NCBI RefSeq assembly: GCF_035917575.1
Contig: NZ_CP109090.1
Coordinates: 62,001-126,000, forward strand
Length of the DNA: 64,000 bases
Reading direction: 5' to 3'
Source: Streptomyces sp. NBC_01788
GTDB lineage: Bacteria > Actinomycetota > Actinomycetes > Streptomycetales > Streptomycetaceae
The notes under the pieces are model-generated. The model saw nothing but the letters and a program-made list of their open reading frames with translations. It had not been told where the DNA came from and ran no database searches. Positions within the stretch are counted from its first letter, which is position 1. Each line of letters starts with the position of its first letter. Made by a program: the position numbers and the translations under genes. Of the stretch, positions 1 through 9,716 are shown in pieces.

Positions 1-1
1 G

Positions 2-745
2 AAGCGCCCGGATGCGTCCTCCCGGACAGACATGTGGCAACGGAGCCTGATCAGCCATCTGGCCAAACGTGGGCCGTTGGTGGACACGCTGCGCGGAGCG
101 CTCGGTGTGGGACAAGGAACGGGCGCAGTACAGGTCGTCGACGCTGCCCGAGCACTGCCACTGCTGCGCCGTGCCCTCACGATGTGGGAATTGGGCGAGA
201 CGGAGTTGCCCAAGTGGGCCCAAGATGCTGCACAGTCGTTGGCGGGGTGGCGGGTCCTGGTGCCGTCCCAGCACGCGCACCTGACCTCCTTGCTCCAGGG
301 GATCCGGGAGCGCTTCCCGCGAGGAGAGCGCTCAGCCGATCTGCTCGGCCAGTTGGGTGCTTCACTGCGGGTGGCGGTGGAGTTGGGTCTGGAAGGTGGC
401 GGTCAGGTACCGGTGATCCGCCAACTGATGGAGGAGATCCAGGACGCCGACTGGGCGAGTGTGACGGTGTTGGAAAAAGATCTGGCCAAGTTCACCCCCG
501 GCCTGGAGAAGGCTGATGTGTTGGCCGCCATGCTGCAGGGCGTCGTCCCGCTTAGGGATGCGCATTTGGCCGGCATGCATCGCCTGTTGCAGGAGGCTGA
601 TGCCTTCCTCAGCGATGCGCTGCGATCCGCCCAAGAGCGCGGGCAGACAGCCGCCAGCACGGCCAGCCAGCAGATGGAAGCGTTGATGGACGCCTGGGAG
701 CAGATCGCTCAGGTCGCACCGGCGGCGTCGGAGGGCGAGAAGTGA
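2..745 (+). CDS. Unknown helical protein of the Dpd locus (5' partial)
   Basis: The frame is open from base 2; the first ATG is at 32 but has no ribosome binding site in view, so the gene probably begins left of the window. The visible 237 residues from that ATG are Leu/Ala/Glu-rich and look helical, with no signal peptide, membrane segment or catalytic motif I recognise. The stop overlaps the next start as GTGA, so it is the first visible gene of an operon leading into the helicase and PLD genes. Position suggests an accessory component of the 7-deazaguanine restriction module, but I cannot match it to a named Dpd family. Confidence 0.75.
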   Translation, partial: KRPDASSRTDMWQRSLISHLAKRGPLVDTLRGALGVGQGTGAVQVVDAARALPLLRRALTMWELGETELPKWAQDAAQSLAGWRVLVPSQHAHLTSLLQGIRERFPRGERSADLLGQLGASLRVAVELGLEGGGQVPVIRQLMEEIQDADWASVTVLEKDLAKFTPGLEKADVLAAMLQGVVPLRDAHLAGMHRLLQEADAFLSDALRSAQERGQTAASTASQQMEALMDAWEQIAQVAPAASEGEK

Positions 746-1422
746 CCACTTCGGTTCTGGACAAGGCACGCGAACTGCAAAATCAGGCGCGGCATATCGC
801 CGAGGCGCAAAAGGATGCGGTGCAGCAGGAGCGGCTGGTGCGACGCATCGACGAGGTGCGTGGCGCGTTGGACAAGGCCACCGGGCAGGTGACGATTGCT
901 GCACTGCTCAAGGAGCGCACCGGGCAGTCGGTGGACCTGACGCCCTTGGTGGGCGCCTACGAGCGGTTCGTGAACAAGTCTCGTGGCGGTCTTCCGGGCG
1001 ATCGGGTGTTCACCGAGGCGCAAAAGGCGCTCGAGGCGTGCGCGAAGGAGTTCACCTCAGCGATCCGAGAGGCCTGGGCGCAGTGGGCTCGGGCGCAGGT
1101 GAGTGGTGTGTCCTCGGGACGTTTTGCGGCGCTGGCTCCGGCGGAACGGCGTGAGGCGGAGGCACTGCTGCGGGATCTGCGCGGGTATGCCGAGCGGCGA
1201 GTCGTCGACGGCACAGTGATCCGAGGCTTTTGCACCGCTTATGCAGACATGATGCGCCTATTGGCGCATGCGCCCAGTGACGTACCGGCGGAACTGGCGC
1301 AACTGGTCGAGCGCATCGATGCTGGCGGGATGACGCTGCGTGACCTGAGCGCGGATGACATTGCTTTGCTGCGTCAATACGATCAGGACGTTTGGATCTC
1401 TGTCACTCGGAAGGCGGACTGA
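742..1422 (+). CDS. Unknown helical protein of the Dpd locus
   Basis: This 226-aa protein starts at a GTG that overlaps the preceding stop by four bases. It ends six bases before the helicase start, so it should be co-translated with its neighbours. The first 60 residues are charged and could form a coiled coil; the rest is predicted helical with no recognisable motif, signal peptide or membrane segment. It may bind the upstream protein or the helicase, which is inference from position only. I do not recognise the family. Confidence 0.8.
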   Translation: MTTSVLDKARELQNQARHIAEAQKDAVQQERLVRRIDEVRGALDKATGQVTIAALLKERTGQSVDLTPLVGAYERFVNKSRGGLPGDRVFTEAQKALEACAKEFTSAIREAWAQWARAQVSGVSSGRFAALAPAERREAEALLRDLRGYAERRVVDGTVIRGFCTAYADMMRLLAHAPSDVPAELAQLVERIDAGGMTLRDLSADDIALLRQYDQDVWISVTRKAD

Positions 1423-1428
1423 CGGTCG

Positions 1429-4400
1429 GTGGTTTCGCAGACGGTTCCCAGCCGCGCTCTGCTTGGACGTGCGCTGACGGTACTTGAAGACCTTGAGTTG
1501 CCGTTGCTGTCCTGGGGGGTGACGGAGGGGGCCTTGGCGCACGACGAAGTGGTAGGTGCGCTGTGGAAGCTGGCCGAGAACGACCCGGAGGCCGCTGAGA
1601 TAGGGGGCGAGGGCCTGCTGGCGAGCCTGGAGCAGCGTCGGCTGCTGTTCCGCCTGCCCGGCGGTCCCGTCCGCTACCGCACCCGCGTGGCGGAAGGACT
1701 GCGTCTGGCGGCGACATTGCGGCAATCCTTTGCTCCTCGCAATCACCGGCCCGGCTCATCCCTTCCGGACCGGTGGTGGGAACAGGGCCGGCGTCTGGTC
1801 GCGGACTATCGCCTACACGTGGCCGAACGCCGTTACCCCAAGCGGAACATTGCCGCCGACGAGGCGATCGCTGAGATGGCCCAGGTGCCGGGCTGGACAG
1901 ACCTGCATGCCGAGGTGGCACGAAGCCAGATCGGCACCTATGCACTGTCCCGGTTCCAAGTCGACGCCACCAAAGCGGTCCTGCACGGTCTGCAGGCCAC
2001 CGACTCGCGCGGGATTGTGGTCAGCGCCGGCACCGGTAGCGGTAAGACGCTGGCCTTCTACCTGCCCGACTATGCGGCCCTGGCGCACGACCGGCGCCGC
2101 AACGCGGTGCACACCCTGGCGCTGTATCCACGGGTGGAGTTGCTGCGAGACCAGCTGCGCGACGCGGTGACGGGAAATCTTCGCCTGCTGCAGCAGGGCT
2201 TGAGCGCGCCGCGCATCGGTGTGCTGTATGCGAAAACCCCGTGGGAGGGAAAGAACCTCACCCAGCCTGATACCCATCGCGCGGGCACGGCGTGGCCGGT
2301 GTTGGGGGACGGGTTCGTCTGCCCCTACCTGGGATGCCCCTCCTGCGACGGCGGGCAGTTGATTTGGTCGCGTCGCGACATCGCCCAGCAGCGGGAAGTA
2401 CTTCGGTGTGCGCAGTGTCAGCGCGAATTGCCCGAGAAGATGGTGGCGTTGACACGGCAGTCGCTGTGCAATGACGCTCCCAAGTTGCTGTTCACCACCA
2501 CCGAAATGCTCAATCGTGCCAGCGCCGGATCGATGTTGGGGCGGGTGCTGGGCTGGGTGCCGGGGGCGGGGCCGCGGGTGGTACTGCTGGATGAGGTGCA
2601 CACGCACTCCGGGGCGACCGGAGCGCAGACTGCCCTGCTGCTGCGGCGGTGGCGTCATGCCCGACGTGCCCCGGTGACGTTCGTGGGGCTGAGTGCCACG
2701 CTGCGCCACGCCGATCAGTTCATGGCGCAGTTGACCGGCCTGGAATCCGACAAGGTCACCTTGATCGAACCGCACCCGACCGACTTGGAGAGCGAGGGCC
2801 GCGAGTACGCGCTGGCGCTGCGGGGCGATCCTGTCTCGGGTGTGAGCTTGTTGTCGGTGGCGATCCAGACCGCCATGCTGCAGGGCCGACTGCTTGATTC
2901 CCCCACCACCCCATTGCGGCAGTCCCTTCATGGCAGCCGCGGCTTTTTGTTCACCGACGACCTGGACGTCACCAACCGGCTCTACGACGACTTGCGGGAC
3001 GCCGAAGGCGGCCAGAACGGCCGACAAGGACGACGCAAGCGCGACAAGCCGGTACTCGCGGCACTGCGCAGTCCGGATCTGCCCGCCCAGGACGAACGGT
3101 ATGCGGCCGGCCAATCGTGGAATCTCCCCGAACAGATCGGGCACCACCTCAGCGCGGATCTGTCCCAGCGGCCTTTGCTGATCGGGCGGACCTCGTCGCA
3201 GGACGCCGGCGTGGACGCAGAGGCCCACCTGGTGGTGGCGACCGCGTCACTGGAGGTGGGCTTCAACGATCCTCGTGTCGGAATGGTGCTGCAGCACAAA
3301 GCTCCCCATGACGCTGCGTCCTTCCTCCAACGGCGTGGCCGTGCCGGACGTGAACGCGGCACGCGACCATTGACGGTTGTCACGCTGTCCGACTTCGGCC
3401 GGGACCGATTGGCCTATCAAGGCTATGACGCCCTCTTCTCCCCCGAGGTGGCCGCACGGACTTTGCCGTTGACAAATCGGCACATCATCAAGATTCAAGG
3501 CGCGCAGGCACTGGTGGACTGGCTGGGTATCCGGCTACGTCAGCAGGGCCTCGCGGTGGATGCACGCTCCATTTTGACCGGCACCGCCGATCCGGCGCCG
3601 AGCGAGAAGCACGCACGAGCGCGGCACTACATAGTTAGTGTTGTTGCTTCTTTGTCGGACGGCGACGATGCGTTGCTGGCCGAACTTACGATGCATCTGC
3701 AGCGAGCCTTGGCGCTGGATGACGACGGTGTGCTGGCACTGCTGTGGGAGCAGCCACGGTCGCTGATGCTGGCGGTCGCTCCGACGATTGTGCGGCGCCT
3801 TCTGGTGGGCGGCAATGGTGCGCACAACGATGCCGGAGCGGCCCCTGCGGCGTTCTTGCCGGAGTTCATCACCCGCTCGCTGTTTGATCCGCTGAACCTT
3901 CCGGAGGTGGAATTCGACCTCCCCTTCCCCACCGACAACGAAGAACGACTGCCGGTGGGGCGGGCGCTGGCGGAAGCAGTTCCCGGTCGGGTTAGCCGCC
4001 GCTTCGGCTACCAAAGCGACCGTCATCGCACCTGGCTGGAGGTGCCGGCGGGCGCCGAGGAGGTCACCCTCGATCTGGAGGGGATCGTCAAGTTCGGTTT
4101 TCCGCAGGGCCAGTGGAACAGCGGCCGAGTAGACCTCGGGGCGCTGGTGGTCATGCGCCCGCACACGATGAGCCTGGCCGCACCGCCCGACGATGTGGCC
4201 AGCTACTCGCAGGGCCGTCCGCTGTGGGCAAGTGAATTCGTGCACAACTGGTCGAGCGGGCCGACCGAGGCCACCGTGCCTGATCTGGCATCCTGGCAGG
4301 GCCGCATCGCGCAGGTAGGCTTCGCCACGCACGCGGCGGGCAACCCCATCGAAGTGCGCCGCATGACCTACGGTGCCGAGTGCGACATCGCACGAGGCAC

Positions 4401-5928
4401 GCCGGCCCAGCGTGAGCGAGTGTCGGTCCGCTACGCGCTGGACGGTGAGGCTGCCGCTATGGGGTTTGCGTCATCCGTTGATGCGCTCCAGGTCCGGGTT
4501 GCCGCTCTGGATGTCACGGCGCCGCGCGTCGTGGAGCATCTGTGCTCCCCGAAGTGGCGTACTAAAGCGTTCACCCGGATCGTCGCTGAGGATCCGCGGA
4601 TCAGTGCACACGCCAATGTGTTTCAGCGGGGCTGGTTGGCGCTGGTCTACCTGGCCGCATTCGCTCTTCGGGGACTGCACAAGGAAACGCCGCAGACGAT
4701 CCATGCCGCTTTGGCAGGCGGAGCGTGGCGCGATCAGGTCCCGCAGATCATTCGGATGTTGTACCGGCAGGACCCAACTGGCAGTGGCGCCCAAGCAGCA
4801 GGGAGCGCTACCGACCGGGTGACAGCGGATCTGGAAAGCCTCAGCCAGCAGCCGGATGTGGCGCAGGCCATGGATGAGGCGGGTGCGCTGCTGTTCTCCG
4901 CCGAAATCGCCTCCGTCACCGCTGATCTGGCCCGCCGCGCCTACCGCGACACGTTGGCTGCGGCGATCCTGGAGGCGGTGCTGCGTACCTGCCCTGATTC
5001 CCAGGACGGCGACGTGACCATCGACGTGGTGGCCGGCAGCAACGACGTCGACACGATCTGGATCAGTGAAACGTCCGAGGGTGGGCTGGGGATCGTTGAG
5101 TCGCTGGCCTACCGTTACGGCGAAGACCCGGCCCGGTTTTGGGCGCTGGTGGCAGCAGCGCTGCGGCCCAACGCCTATGAGTACACCGACCGGCGGCTAA
5201 CGGATCTGCTGCGGCATGTCGTGGCTGAGGAGCCGGGCGGGGATTTGGCACAGGCGATGACACAGGCACGCGCTGCTCAGTCCGCTGGCCAAGCAGGGAA
5301 GGCACTGGAGCAGGTCCGCAGGGCATGGGCGGTGTTGGATGGCACCCCCCGGCATGCTGATGTGGCGGCACTGGCGACGCGCCTGCTGCGCCCAGGCTCG
5401 GACCGGATGACAGATGCCGCGGCCTGGGCGCTGATCCAAGCCTGGGATGGTCTGGAGGAAGCGCTCGGTATCGAGGTCGATGCCCGAGTGGTGGCGTATA
5501 CGGCGGGAGCCGGTGAATTGCCCCTGCCGCGGCCTTTGACGTCGGACCAGGCGTTCAGCATGCTGTGGCCGCGCGGTGATCAAGCCCGCAACCACCACTT
5601 GGAGTCGTACCAGCCCTACCGGGACGGTGAACAGCCAGCTGTGCTGGACAGGTTGCTGGTAGCTGCAGTGCACGCGCAGGAAGTCCCGCGGATCAAGGTC
5701 ACCTCCCAGGACTGGGTGGCGCAGTACCAGAAGATGCTCGCGCAGGCCAGGGAAGTGGAGTTGGCGCTGCCGCTCAATCAGCCGGAGGTGCTGCGGGCGG
5801 TGATGCTGCAGGTTCCGCTCGTTGAGGTGGACCGCGGTGTGATGCGCCTGTACGGCGAAGTTACTCAAGTAAGCCGCGATCACCAGTATGTCCTGGTGCG
5901 GGCTGTCATCAAGGAGTCGGAGCAGTGA
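1429..5928 (+). CDS. dpdJ: DEAD/DEAH-type superfamily 2 helicase, DpdJ-like
   Basis: This 1499-aa protein has a Walker A motif (AGTGSGKT, about residue 200), a Cys cluster CPYLGCPSC...CAQC (about 298-330) that may bind zinc, a DEVH box (about 388), a motif III-like SAT (VGLSATLRHAD) and a motif VI QRRGRAGRERG (about 634). The roughly 800-residue C-terminus has no motif I recognise. Length, layout and the following PLD gene fit DpdJ, a proposed restriction component of 7-deazaguanine DNA modification systems. Its job would be ATP-driven translocation or unwinding of unmodified DNA. The GTG start lies six bases after the previous stop; the stop overlaps the next start as GTGA. Confidence 0.85.
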   Translation: MVSQTVPSRALLGRALTVLEDLELPLLSWGVTEGALAHDEVVGALWKLAENDPEAAEIGGEGLLASLEQRRLLFRLPGGPVRYRTRVAEGLRLAATLRQSFAPRNHRPGSSLPDRWWEQGRRLVADYRLHVAERRYPKRNIAADEAIAEMAQVPGWTDLHAEVARSQIGTYALSRFQVDATKAVLHGLQATDSRGIVVSAGTGSGKTLAFYLPDYAALAHDRRRNAVHTLALYPRVELLRDQLRDAVTGNLRLLQQGLSAPRIGVLYAKTPWEGKNLTQPDTHRAGTAWPVLGDGFVCPYLGCPSCDGGQLIWSRRDIAQQREVLRCAQCQRELPEKMVALTRQSLCNDAPKLLFTTTEMLNRASAGSMLGRVLGWVPGAGPRVVLLDEVHTHSGATGAQTALLLRRWRHARRAPVTFVGLSATLRHADQFMAQLTGLESDKVTLIEPHPTDLESEGREYALALRGDPVSGVSLLSVAIQTAMLQGRLLDSPTTPLRQSLHGSRGFLFTDDLDVTNRLYDDLRDAEGGQNGRQGRRKRDKPVLAALRSPDLPAQDERYAAGQSWNLPEQIGHHLSADLSQRPLLIGRTSSQDAGVDAEAHLVVATASLEVGFNDPRVGMVLQHKAPHDAASFLQRRGRAGRERGTRPLTVVTLSDFGRDRLAYQGYDALFSPEVAARTLPLTNRHIIKIQGAQALVDWLGIRLRQQGLAVDARSILTGTADPAPSEKHARARHYIVSVVASLSDGDDALLAELTMHLQRALALDDDGVLALLWEQPRSLMLAVAPTIVRRLLVGGNGAHNDAGAAPAAFLPEFITRSLFDPLNLPEVEFDLPFPTDNEERLPVGRALAEAVPGRVSRRFGYQSDRHRTWLEVPAGAEEVTLDLEGIVKFGFPQGQWNSGRVDLGALVVMRPHTMSLAAPPDDVASYSQGRPLWASEFVHNWSSGPTEATVPDLASWQGRIAQVGFATHAAGNPIEVRRMTYGAECDIARGTPAQRERVSVRYALDGEAAAMGFASSVDALQVRVAALDVTAPRVVEHLCSPKWRTKAFTRIVAEDPRISAHANVFQRGWLALVYLAAFALRGLHKETPQTIHAALAGGAWRDQVPQIIRMLYRQDPTGSGAQAAGSATDRVTADLESLSQQPDVAQAMDEAGALLFSAEIASVTADLARRAYRDTLAAAILEAVLRTCPDSQDGDVTIDVVAGSNDVDTIWISETSEGGLGIVESLAYRYGEDPARFWALVAAALRPNAYEYTDRRLTDLLRHVVAEEPGGDLAQAMTQARAAQSAGQAGKALEQVRRAWAVLDGTPRHADVAALATRLLRPGSDRMTDAAAWALIQAWDGLEEALGIEVDARVVAYTAGAGELPLPRPLTSDQAFSMLWPRGDQARNHHLESYQPYRDGEQPAVLDRLLVAAVHAQEVPRIKVTSQDWVAQYQKMLAQAREVELALPLNQPEVLRAVMLQVPLVEVDRGVMRLYGEVTQVSRDHQYVLVRAVIKESEQ

Positions 5929-6449
5929 GCATGCCGGGACGGACACTTCGTACCAATGCACGCAGTGCATTGCGTGCGGACTCGCTGATCCGTACCGCAC
6001 TGCTGGCGCAACTGGCTGTCGGCACCGGTGAGGTATGGCTGGTGTCGGCGTGGATCAGCGACGTGGAGTTGGTGGACAACTCCGACGGCGCCTTCGACTA
6101 TCTCCTTGGCGAGGACCCGCCCGAGCGGTGTCGGCTGTCGGATCTGCTGTTGCTGCTGGCGCGAACTGGCAGCAGCGTACGGGTGGTGACTCGGCCGGCC
6201 GCGGCCAACGAAGCGTTCGTGCACCGCTTGCGGTCCGGGGCGGATAACGTCTGCGACCTGCGTGTGATCGAAGACGACATTGTGCACGAAAAGTGCCTGG
6301 TGGGTCCGGGATGGATATTTCAGGGCTCAATGAACTTCACCCGCAACGGCCTGGCCCGCAACAAGGAGCAGATCACCTACGCCGTGGACGAGCGCAGCGC
6401 CGCTCAGGCTCTGGTGGAGTTTCAGCACGAATGGGGGCAGGCCGGATGA
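5925..6449 (+). CDS. dpdK: Phospholipase D-like protein, DpdK-like
   Basis: This is a 174-aa single-domain PLD-superfamily protein. The C-terminal half has HEKCLVGPGW followed by GSMNFT, which matches HxK...GSxN of bacterial PLD-type nucleases. The Asp expected four residues after the HxK Lys is Gly. It overlaps the helicase stop (GTGA) and the next gene (ATGA), so the three are strictly co-translated. PLD-like proteins next to helicases act as nucleases in several defence systems; DpdK has this place in Dpd loci. An in-frame ATG six bases downstream is an alternative start. Confidence 0.8.
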   Translation: MSMPGRTLRTNARSALRADSLIRTALLAQLAVGTGEVWLVSAWISDVELVDNSDGAFDYLLGEDPPERCRLSDLLLLLARTGSSVRVVTRPAAANEAFVHRLRSGADNVCDLRVIEDDIVHEKCLVGPGWIFQGSMNFTRNGLARNKEQITYAVDERSAAQALVEFQHEWGQAG

Positions 6450-8506
6450 GCCTCGAGGATAGCCAGAGGGACCACGCCGCACTGCTTGCGGCGTTCGTCA
6501 ACCTGTTTCTCGACCCGCTGCACAATGACGCGGGAAAGCATCCTGAATGGTGCGCTTCCTTCCGCGAGGGTGCCCTCCGGGGCCGGCGAGTTCCTTTGGT
6601 GTTGCCGCGCCTGTGGGAGGCGACGGGTGAGTCCGCCTACTACGTCATAGCCCGGCGGCCGCACGAGGCGGGCGTAGTGCGCGATCTGCTGCTCGCGTTC
6701 GCCGGCCCGTCGTTGGTGAAGGTCGGCTATGACATACCGGTCAAGCTGGATGACGGTGATGTGCTCGAGGCGGCCATTGCCGCCCGCTATGGGCCCTCTA
6801 GTACCTTCAAGCTGCGTGCTCCGGTCGATAAACGCAAGGCGTTGCATGGGGCGCTGATACGGATGCTGGCCTTGGTGGAGAACAGTCCGCAGCGGGCATG
6901 GTCAGCGCCCAAGCCGTTGGGGCGGCTTCTGACGGACTTCGAGTCCGCGCTGGTGGGCGGTGCTCCTCAGGTGGCGGCGGAACTGCTGGACCAGATTGCC
7001 CGCCAGGGCGGTCTGTCGGTGACCAATCTCAAGCACCTGCAGATCAAGCGGCTGGCGGTGATGGGGCAGGCGTCAGAACTCCTCGCTGTGCCGGGGTTGC
7101 GTGAGGTGCTACTGCAGGATCCTCCACGCGCGGTCAAGGAGATAGTGCTCAGCGCGCTGCATGCCACCTGCATCGAGCCGGCGCTGACCGGGCAAGGTGT
7201 GGAGAAAGCCTGCGCGGCGCTGGCGCAGTCACCAGTGCCGATCGCACTACTGGCCGATGCGGAGCCAGTGCACTTCGGTGATTCCGCCGCAGTCACTTTG
7301 CTCCTAGGCCTGCTGGCGCAAGGTCAGGAAGTCGAGTTGGCCGGCGCTATTGCGGCCTTGGATGCGGTGCAACGCTCCTCGGCGGTGCCGCCAGGTTTGG
7401 ACCGCTATCGTGCCCTGGCTCCACAGGCGGCATGCATCGAAGCCGAGCCTACCGCTGACGTCAGCGTGTCAGCCGATGAAGCGCCGTCGGATTCTGACGC
7501 TGACGATCTGGCATGGCAGCCCGCCTCGTGGGAAGAGTTGCTCGCTGCCGCGGCCGAGGGAGATAAGGCCGCTTTGCGTATCTGCCGGGACATGGAGTCC
7601 GACGGCAGCAGCGAGTTGCCCCTGGCAGCGGATAGTGCCGCGGACGCCGCACTGGCCGCTTTGCTGTCCGGGCTAAGCGATGCAAGCTATGAGAACGTGT
7701 GGCGGTATGCACTGTCACCGTTCTTGCAGGAGGTCTCCCGAAGCGGACTGTCCCTGCCGCTGACACTGGCGCAGATCACCGCCAGCAGTATCGGGCAACG
7801 ACGCGATCCAGCGAATCTGGCCGTGCTGGATCTGCTGCTGGAGCTGTTCTTGCGAACCTCCCCCGCGGCGGAGGACTACGACGAGTTCCTCGAACATCTG
7901 ACCATGCGGGTGCAGGAGTGGGTGGCCTCGGAGACCGCCAGCCAAGCCTTGGACTTCGTCGACCGGTTGGCAGCATTCGCCACCCCCGATCAGCAGGTGC
8001 GGGCCCAGGCCGCACTGCAGTTGCTCAGCCCGCTGAATCGACACGCCCAGCGCCTCGATGAGGCCTGCCTAGCCTCAGCACGTTCCCTGTCCAGCGAATT
8101 GGAGTTGGACCTTGACTGGCCGGCCTGGCATCAGCCAGGCGGCAGCGAGGACAGCATCACCATCCTGCCGGCGCAGGTTTTGATCTACGGCATGGACGCC
8201 GGGGTGCTGGATCGAGTCCACGCCTGGATGGCAGAGCACCATCCGCAGGTGAAGGTTTCGTTGTCCGCGGACAAGGTCGGCTCCAGTCGGCTACGGGAAG
8301 TGGCACGGCACGCCGACTTCAGCGTGCTGATCACCCAGTGCGCCACCCACGCCGCCACCAACTTCATCAGCCAGCACGCCCAAGCGGTGGTGTACCCGAA
8401 GGGCGCGGGGTCGGTATCGGTGGTGCGTGCCATCGTCGATGAACTGCAGCGTCACTCTCGTTCCGTGCAGTTGGCGGCTGCAGGCGGACGCCGGCGCACC
8501 AAGTAA
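6446..8506 (+). CDS. Large Dpd-locus protein with DUF2325-like C-terminus (possibly DpdD)
   Basis: I chose the ATG overlapping the PLD stop (ATGA), giving 686 aa; the frame is open further upstream but only over the PLD gene. Most of the protein is helical without known motifs. The last 100 residues read VLIYGMD...SSRLREVARHADFSVLITQCATHAATN, which resembles a DUF2325 fold (Rossmann-like, with conserved SR, AD and xxCxxH positions). It is the last gene of the rightward operon and ends at a strong hairpin. Position and size suggest DpdD, whose function is unknown, but this assignment is inference. Confidence 0.75.
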   Translation: MSLEDSQRDHAALLAAFVNLFLDPLHNDAGKHPEWCASFREGALRGRRVPLVLPRLWEATGESAYYVIARRPHEAGVVRDLLLAFAGPSLVKVGYDIPVKLDDGDVLEAAIAARYGPSSTFKLRAPVDKRKALHGALIRMLALVENSPQRAWSAPKPLGRLLTDFESALVGGAPQVAAELLDQIARQGGLSVTNLKHLQIKRLAVMGQASELLAVPGLREVLLQDPPRAVKEIVLSALHATCIEPALTGQGVEKACAALAQSPVPIALLADAEPVHFGDSAAVTLLLGLLAQGQEVELAGAIAALDAVQRSSAVPPGLDRYRALAPQAACIEAEPTADVSVSADEAPSDSDADDLAWQPASWEELLAAAAEGDKAALRICRDMESDGSSELPLAADSAADAALAALLSGLSDASYENVWRYALSPFLQEVSRSGLSLPLTLAQITASSIGQRRDPANLAVLDLLLELFLRTSPAAEDYDEFLEHLTMRVQEWVASETASQALDFVDRLAAFATPDQQVRAQAALQLLSPLNRHAQRLDEACLASARSLSSELELDLDWPAWHQPGGSEDSITILPAQVLIYGMDAGVLDRVHAWMAEHHPQVKVSLSADKVGSSRLREVARHADFSVLITQCATHAATNFISQHAQAVVYPKGAGSVSVVRAIVDELQRHSRSVQLAAAGGRRRTK

Positions 8507-8525
8507 GCCCCTGCCAGATCGCGTT

Positions 8526-8565
8526 GTTCACCGTGTCCCATCGCGCTCAATGGGACACGGTGAAC
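8526..8565. terminator. Bidirectional hairpin terminator between convergent operons
   Basis: A perfect 15-bp inverted repeat, arms 8526-8540 and 8551-8565 with a 10-base loop, lies between the stop of the rightward operon (8506) and the stop of the leftward DGQHR gene (8570). The symmetric stem would serve both directions. No U-tract follows, which is usual in Streptomyces. Confidence 0.85.
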
Positions 8566-8569
8566 CGGG

Positions 8570-9673
8570 TCAGCCTCGTACGGCGCGCACCAGCAGGTCG
8601 GTAAGCAGGCGGATGTCGTTGGGGGTGTTTTGCAGGCCGTTCCAGCGGCGCTGTTCGCCGTCGGGGAAGCGCCACATGCCGGAGGTCCAGGCGGTGACCG
8701 GCATCAGGCCCATGATGGCGTTGCGGACGTGGTCGCAGTCGACGTCTTCGGCCGGCATGTCGTCGGTGAGGCTGTCCATGACGAAGCCCATAGCCTGGAT
8801 GCCGGCGCCGTGGGTGAGGCGGGACTGGCGGGGCGGGAGTTTCCAGGCGTCGCTGAAGGTTTCTTGCACGATGGTCCAGAAGGAGCGCAGGTGCAGGAGC
8901 ATGCGGTCGACGTCGCCGGAGCCGTCTTCGGGGTTGCGGTACTGGTAGAGGGCGCCTTCGAAGAGGCTGTGCTCCAGCATGCGCAGAAGGGCGGTGTCTT
9001 TGATGTTGCCGTGCGGTGAGGTCGGGCTGGCGACGCGGCCGTAGAAGGGGCCCTGGCCGTCGGTGTTGAGGCGGGTCATCAACTGGGCGGGCAGGCGCTT
9101 GCGGGCGTAGGAGGGGGGCAGGTGTCCGCTGGTTTCGGGCAGCAGTTCGTGGATGAGGCCCTTGGGCAGCGGCTTGGTGTTGTTGACCAGGATGAACTGG
9201 GAGCGCTGGTCTTCTTGGGTATCGGCGATGAAGCCGACTGCTGCGACGGGGAATTCGGCCAGGTCGGCGTCGCGGATGGCGGCGCTGCGCTGCTGGCCGT
9301 CGACGATCAGGGCCGGTTTGTCCTCGTCGGGGAGGGACTCATCGACGGGGATGACCAACTCGCCGGGGATGGAGTAGTCGATGCCGTTACTGCGGCGTGC
9401 TGTGGTGTCGAAGCGGACGGAGTCGTCGAAGGCCAGCACCAGGGCGTTGGGGAGCATGGCGTTGTCGGACTCGAGGTAGCGTTGGATGCCGCGGATGTGT
9501 TTGAGGACCTCGGGCCTCTGGTAGCCCTGGAGGGTGCTGCTGTCGTCCCGGCGTACGCGGGAGACGGCGGCGAAGCTGTGGAGTTTCTTCCCGTCGATGG
9601 CGAAGCAGTAAATCCTTCGGTTGCCCTGGCGCACTTCGAGCGCCGGAAGCCTTAGTTCGTATCGGTCGGCCAT
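8570..9673 (-). CDS. dpdB: DGQHR-domain protein, DpdB-like (second copy)
   Basis: This 367-aa protein carries DGQQR at residues 125-129, the signature of the DndB/DpdB DGQHR family. It aligns along its length with the other DGQHR protein (10934-12067), sharing GYQRPE near residue 50, a QSRL-HG-GI block and other stretches. In Dpd systems DpdB is needed together with DpdA to insert preQ0 into DNA. It starts at ATG 9673 behind AGGAG, 43 bases after the dpdA stop, and is the last gene of the leftward operon. Having two paralogues around one dpdA is unusual and may mean a heteromeric complex. Confidence 0.85.
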   Translation of the reverse strand: MADRYELRLPALEVRQGNRRIYCFAIDGKKLHSFAAVSRVRRDDSSTLQGYQRPEVLKHIRGIQRYLESDNAMLPNALVLAFDDSVRFDTTARRSNGIDYSIPGELVIPVDESLPDEDKPALIVDGQQRSAAIRDADLAEFPVAAVGFIADTQEDQRSQFILVNNTKPLPKGLIHELLPETSGHLPPSYARKRLPAQLMTRLNTDGQGPFYGRVASPTSPHGNIKDTALLRMLEHSLFEGALYQYRNPEDGSGDVDRMLLHLRSFWTIVQETFSDAWKLPPRQSRLTHGAGIQAMGFVMDSLTDDMPAEDVDCDHVRNAIMGLMPVTAWTSGMWRFPDGEQRRWNGLQNTPNDIRLLTDLLVRAVRG

Positions 9674-9716
9674 CGCATCTCCTGGAATGAATTAAAAAAG
9701 CGAAAAGGTTTAAGCT

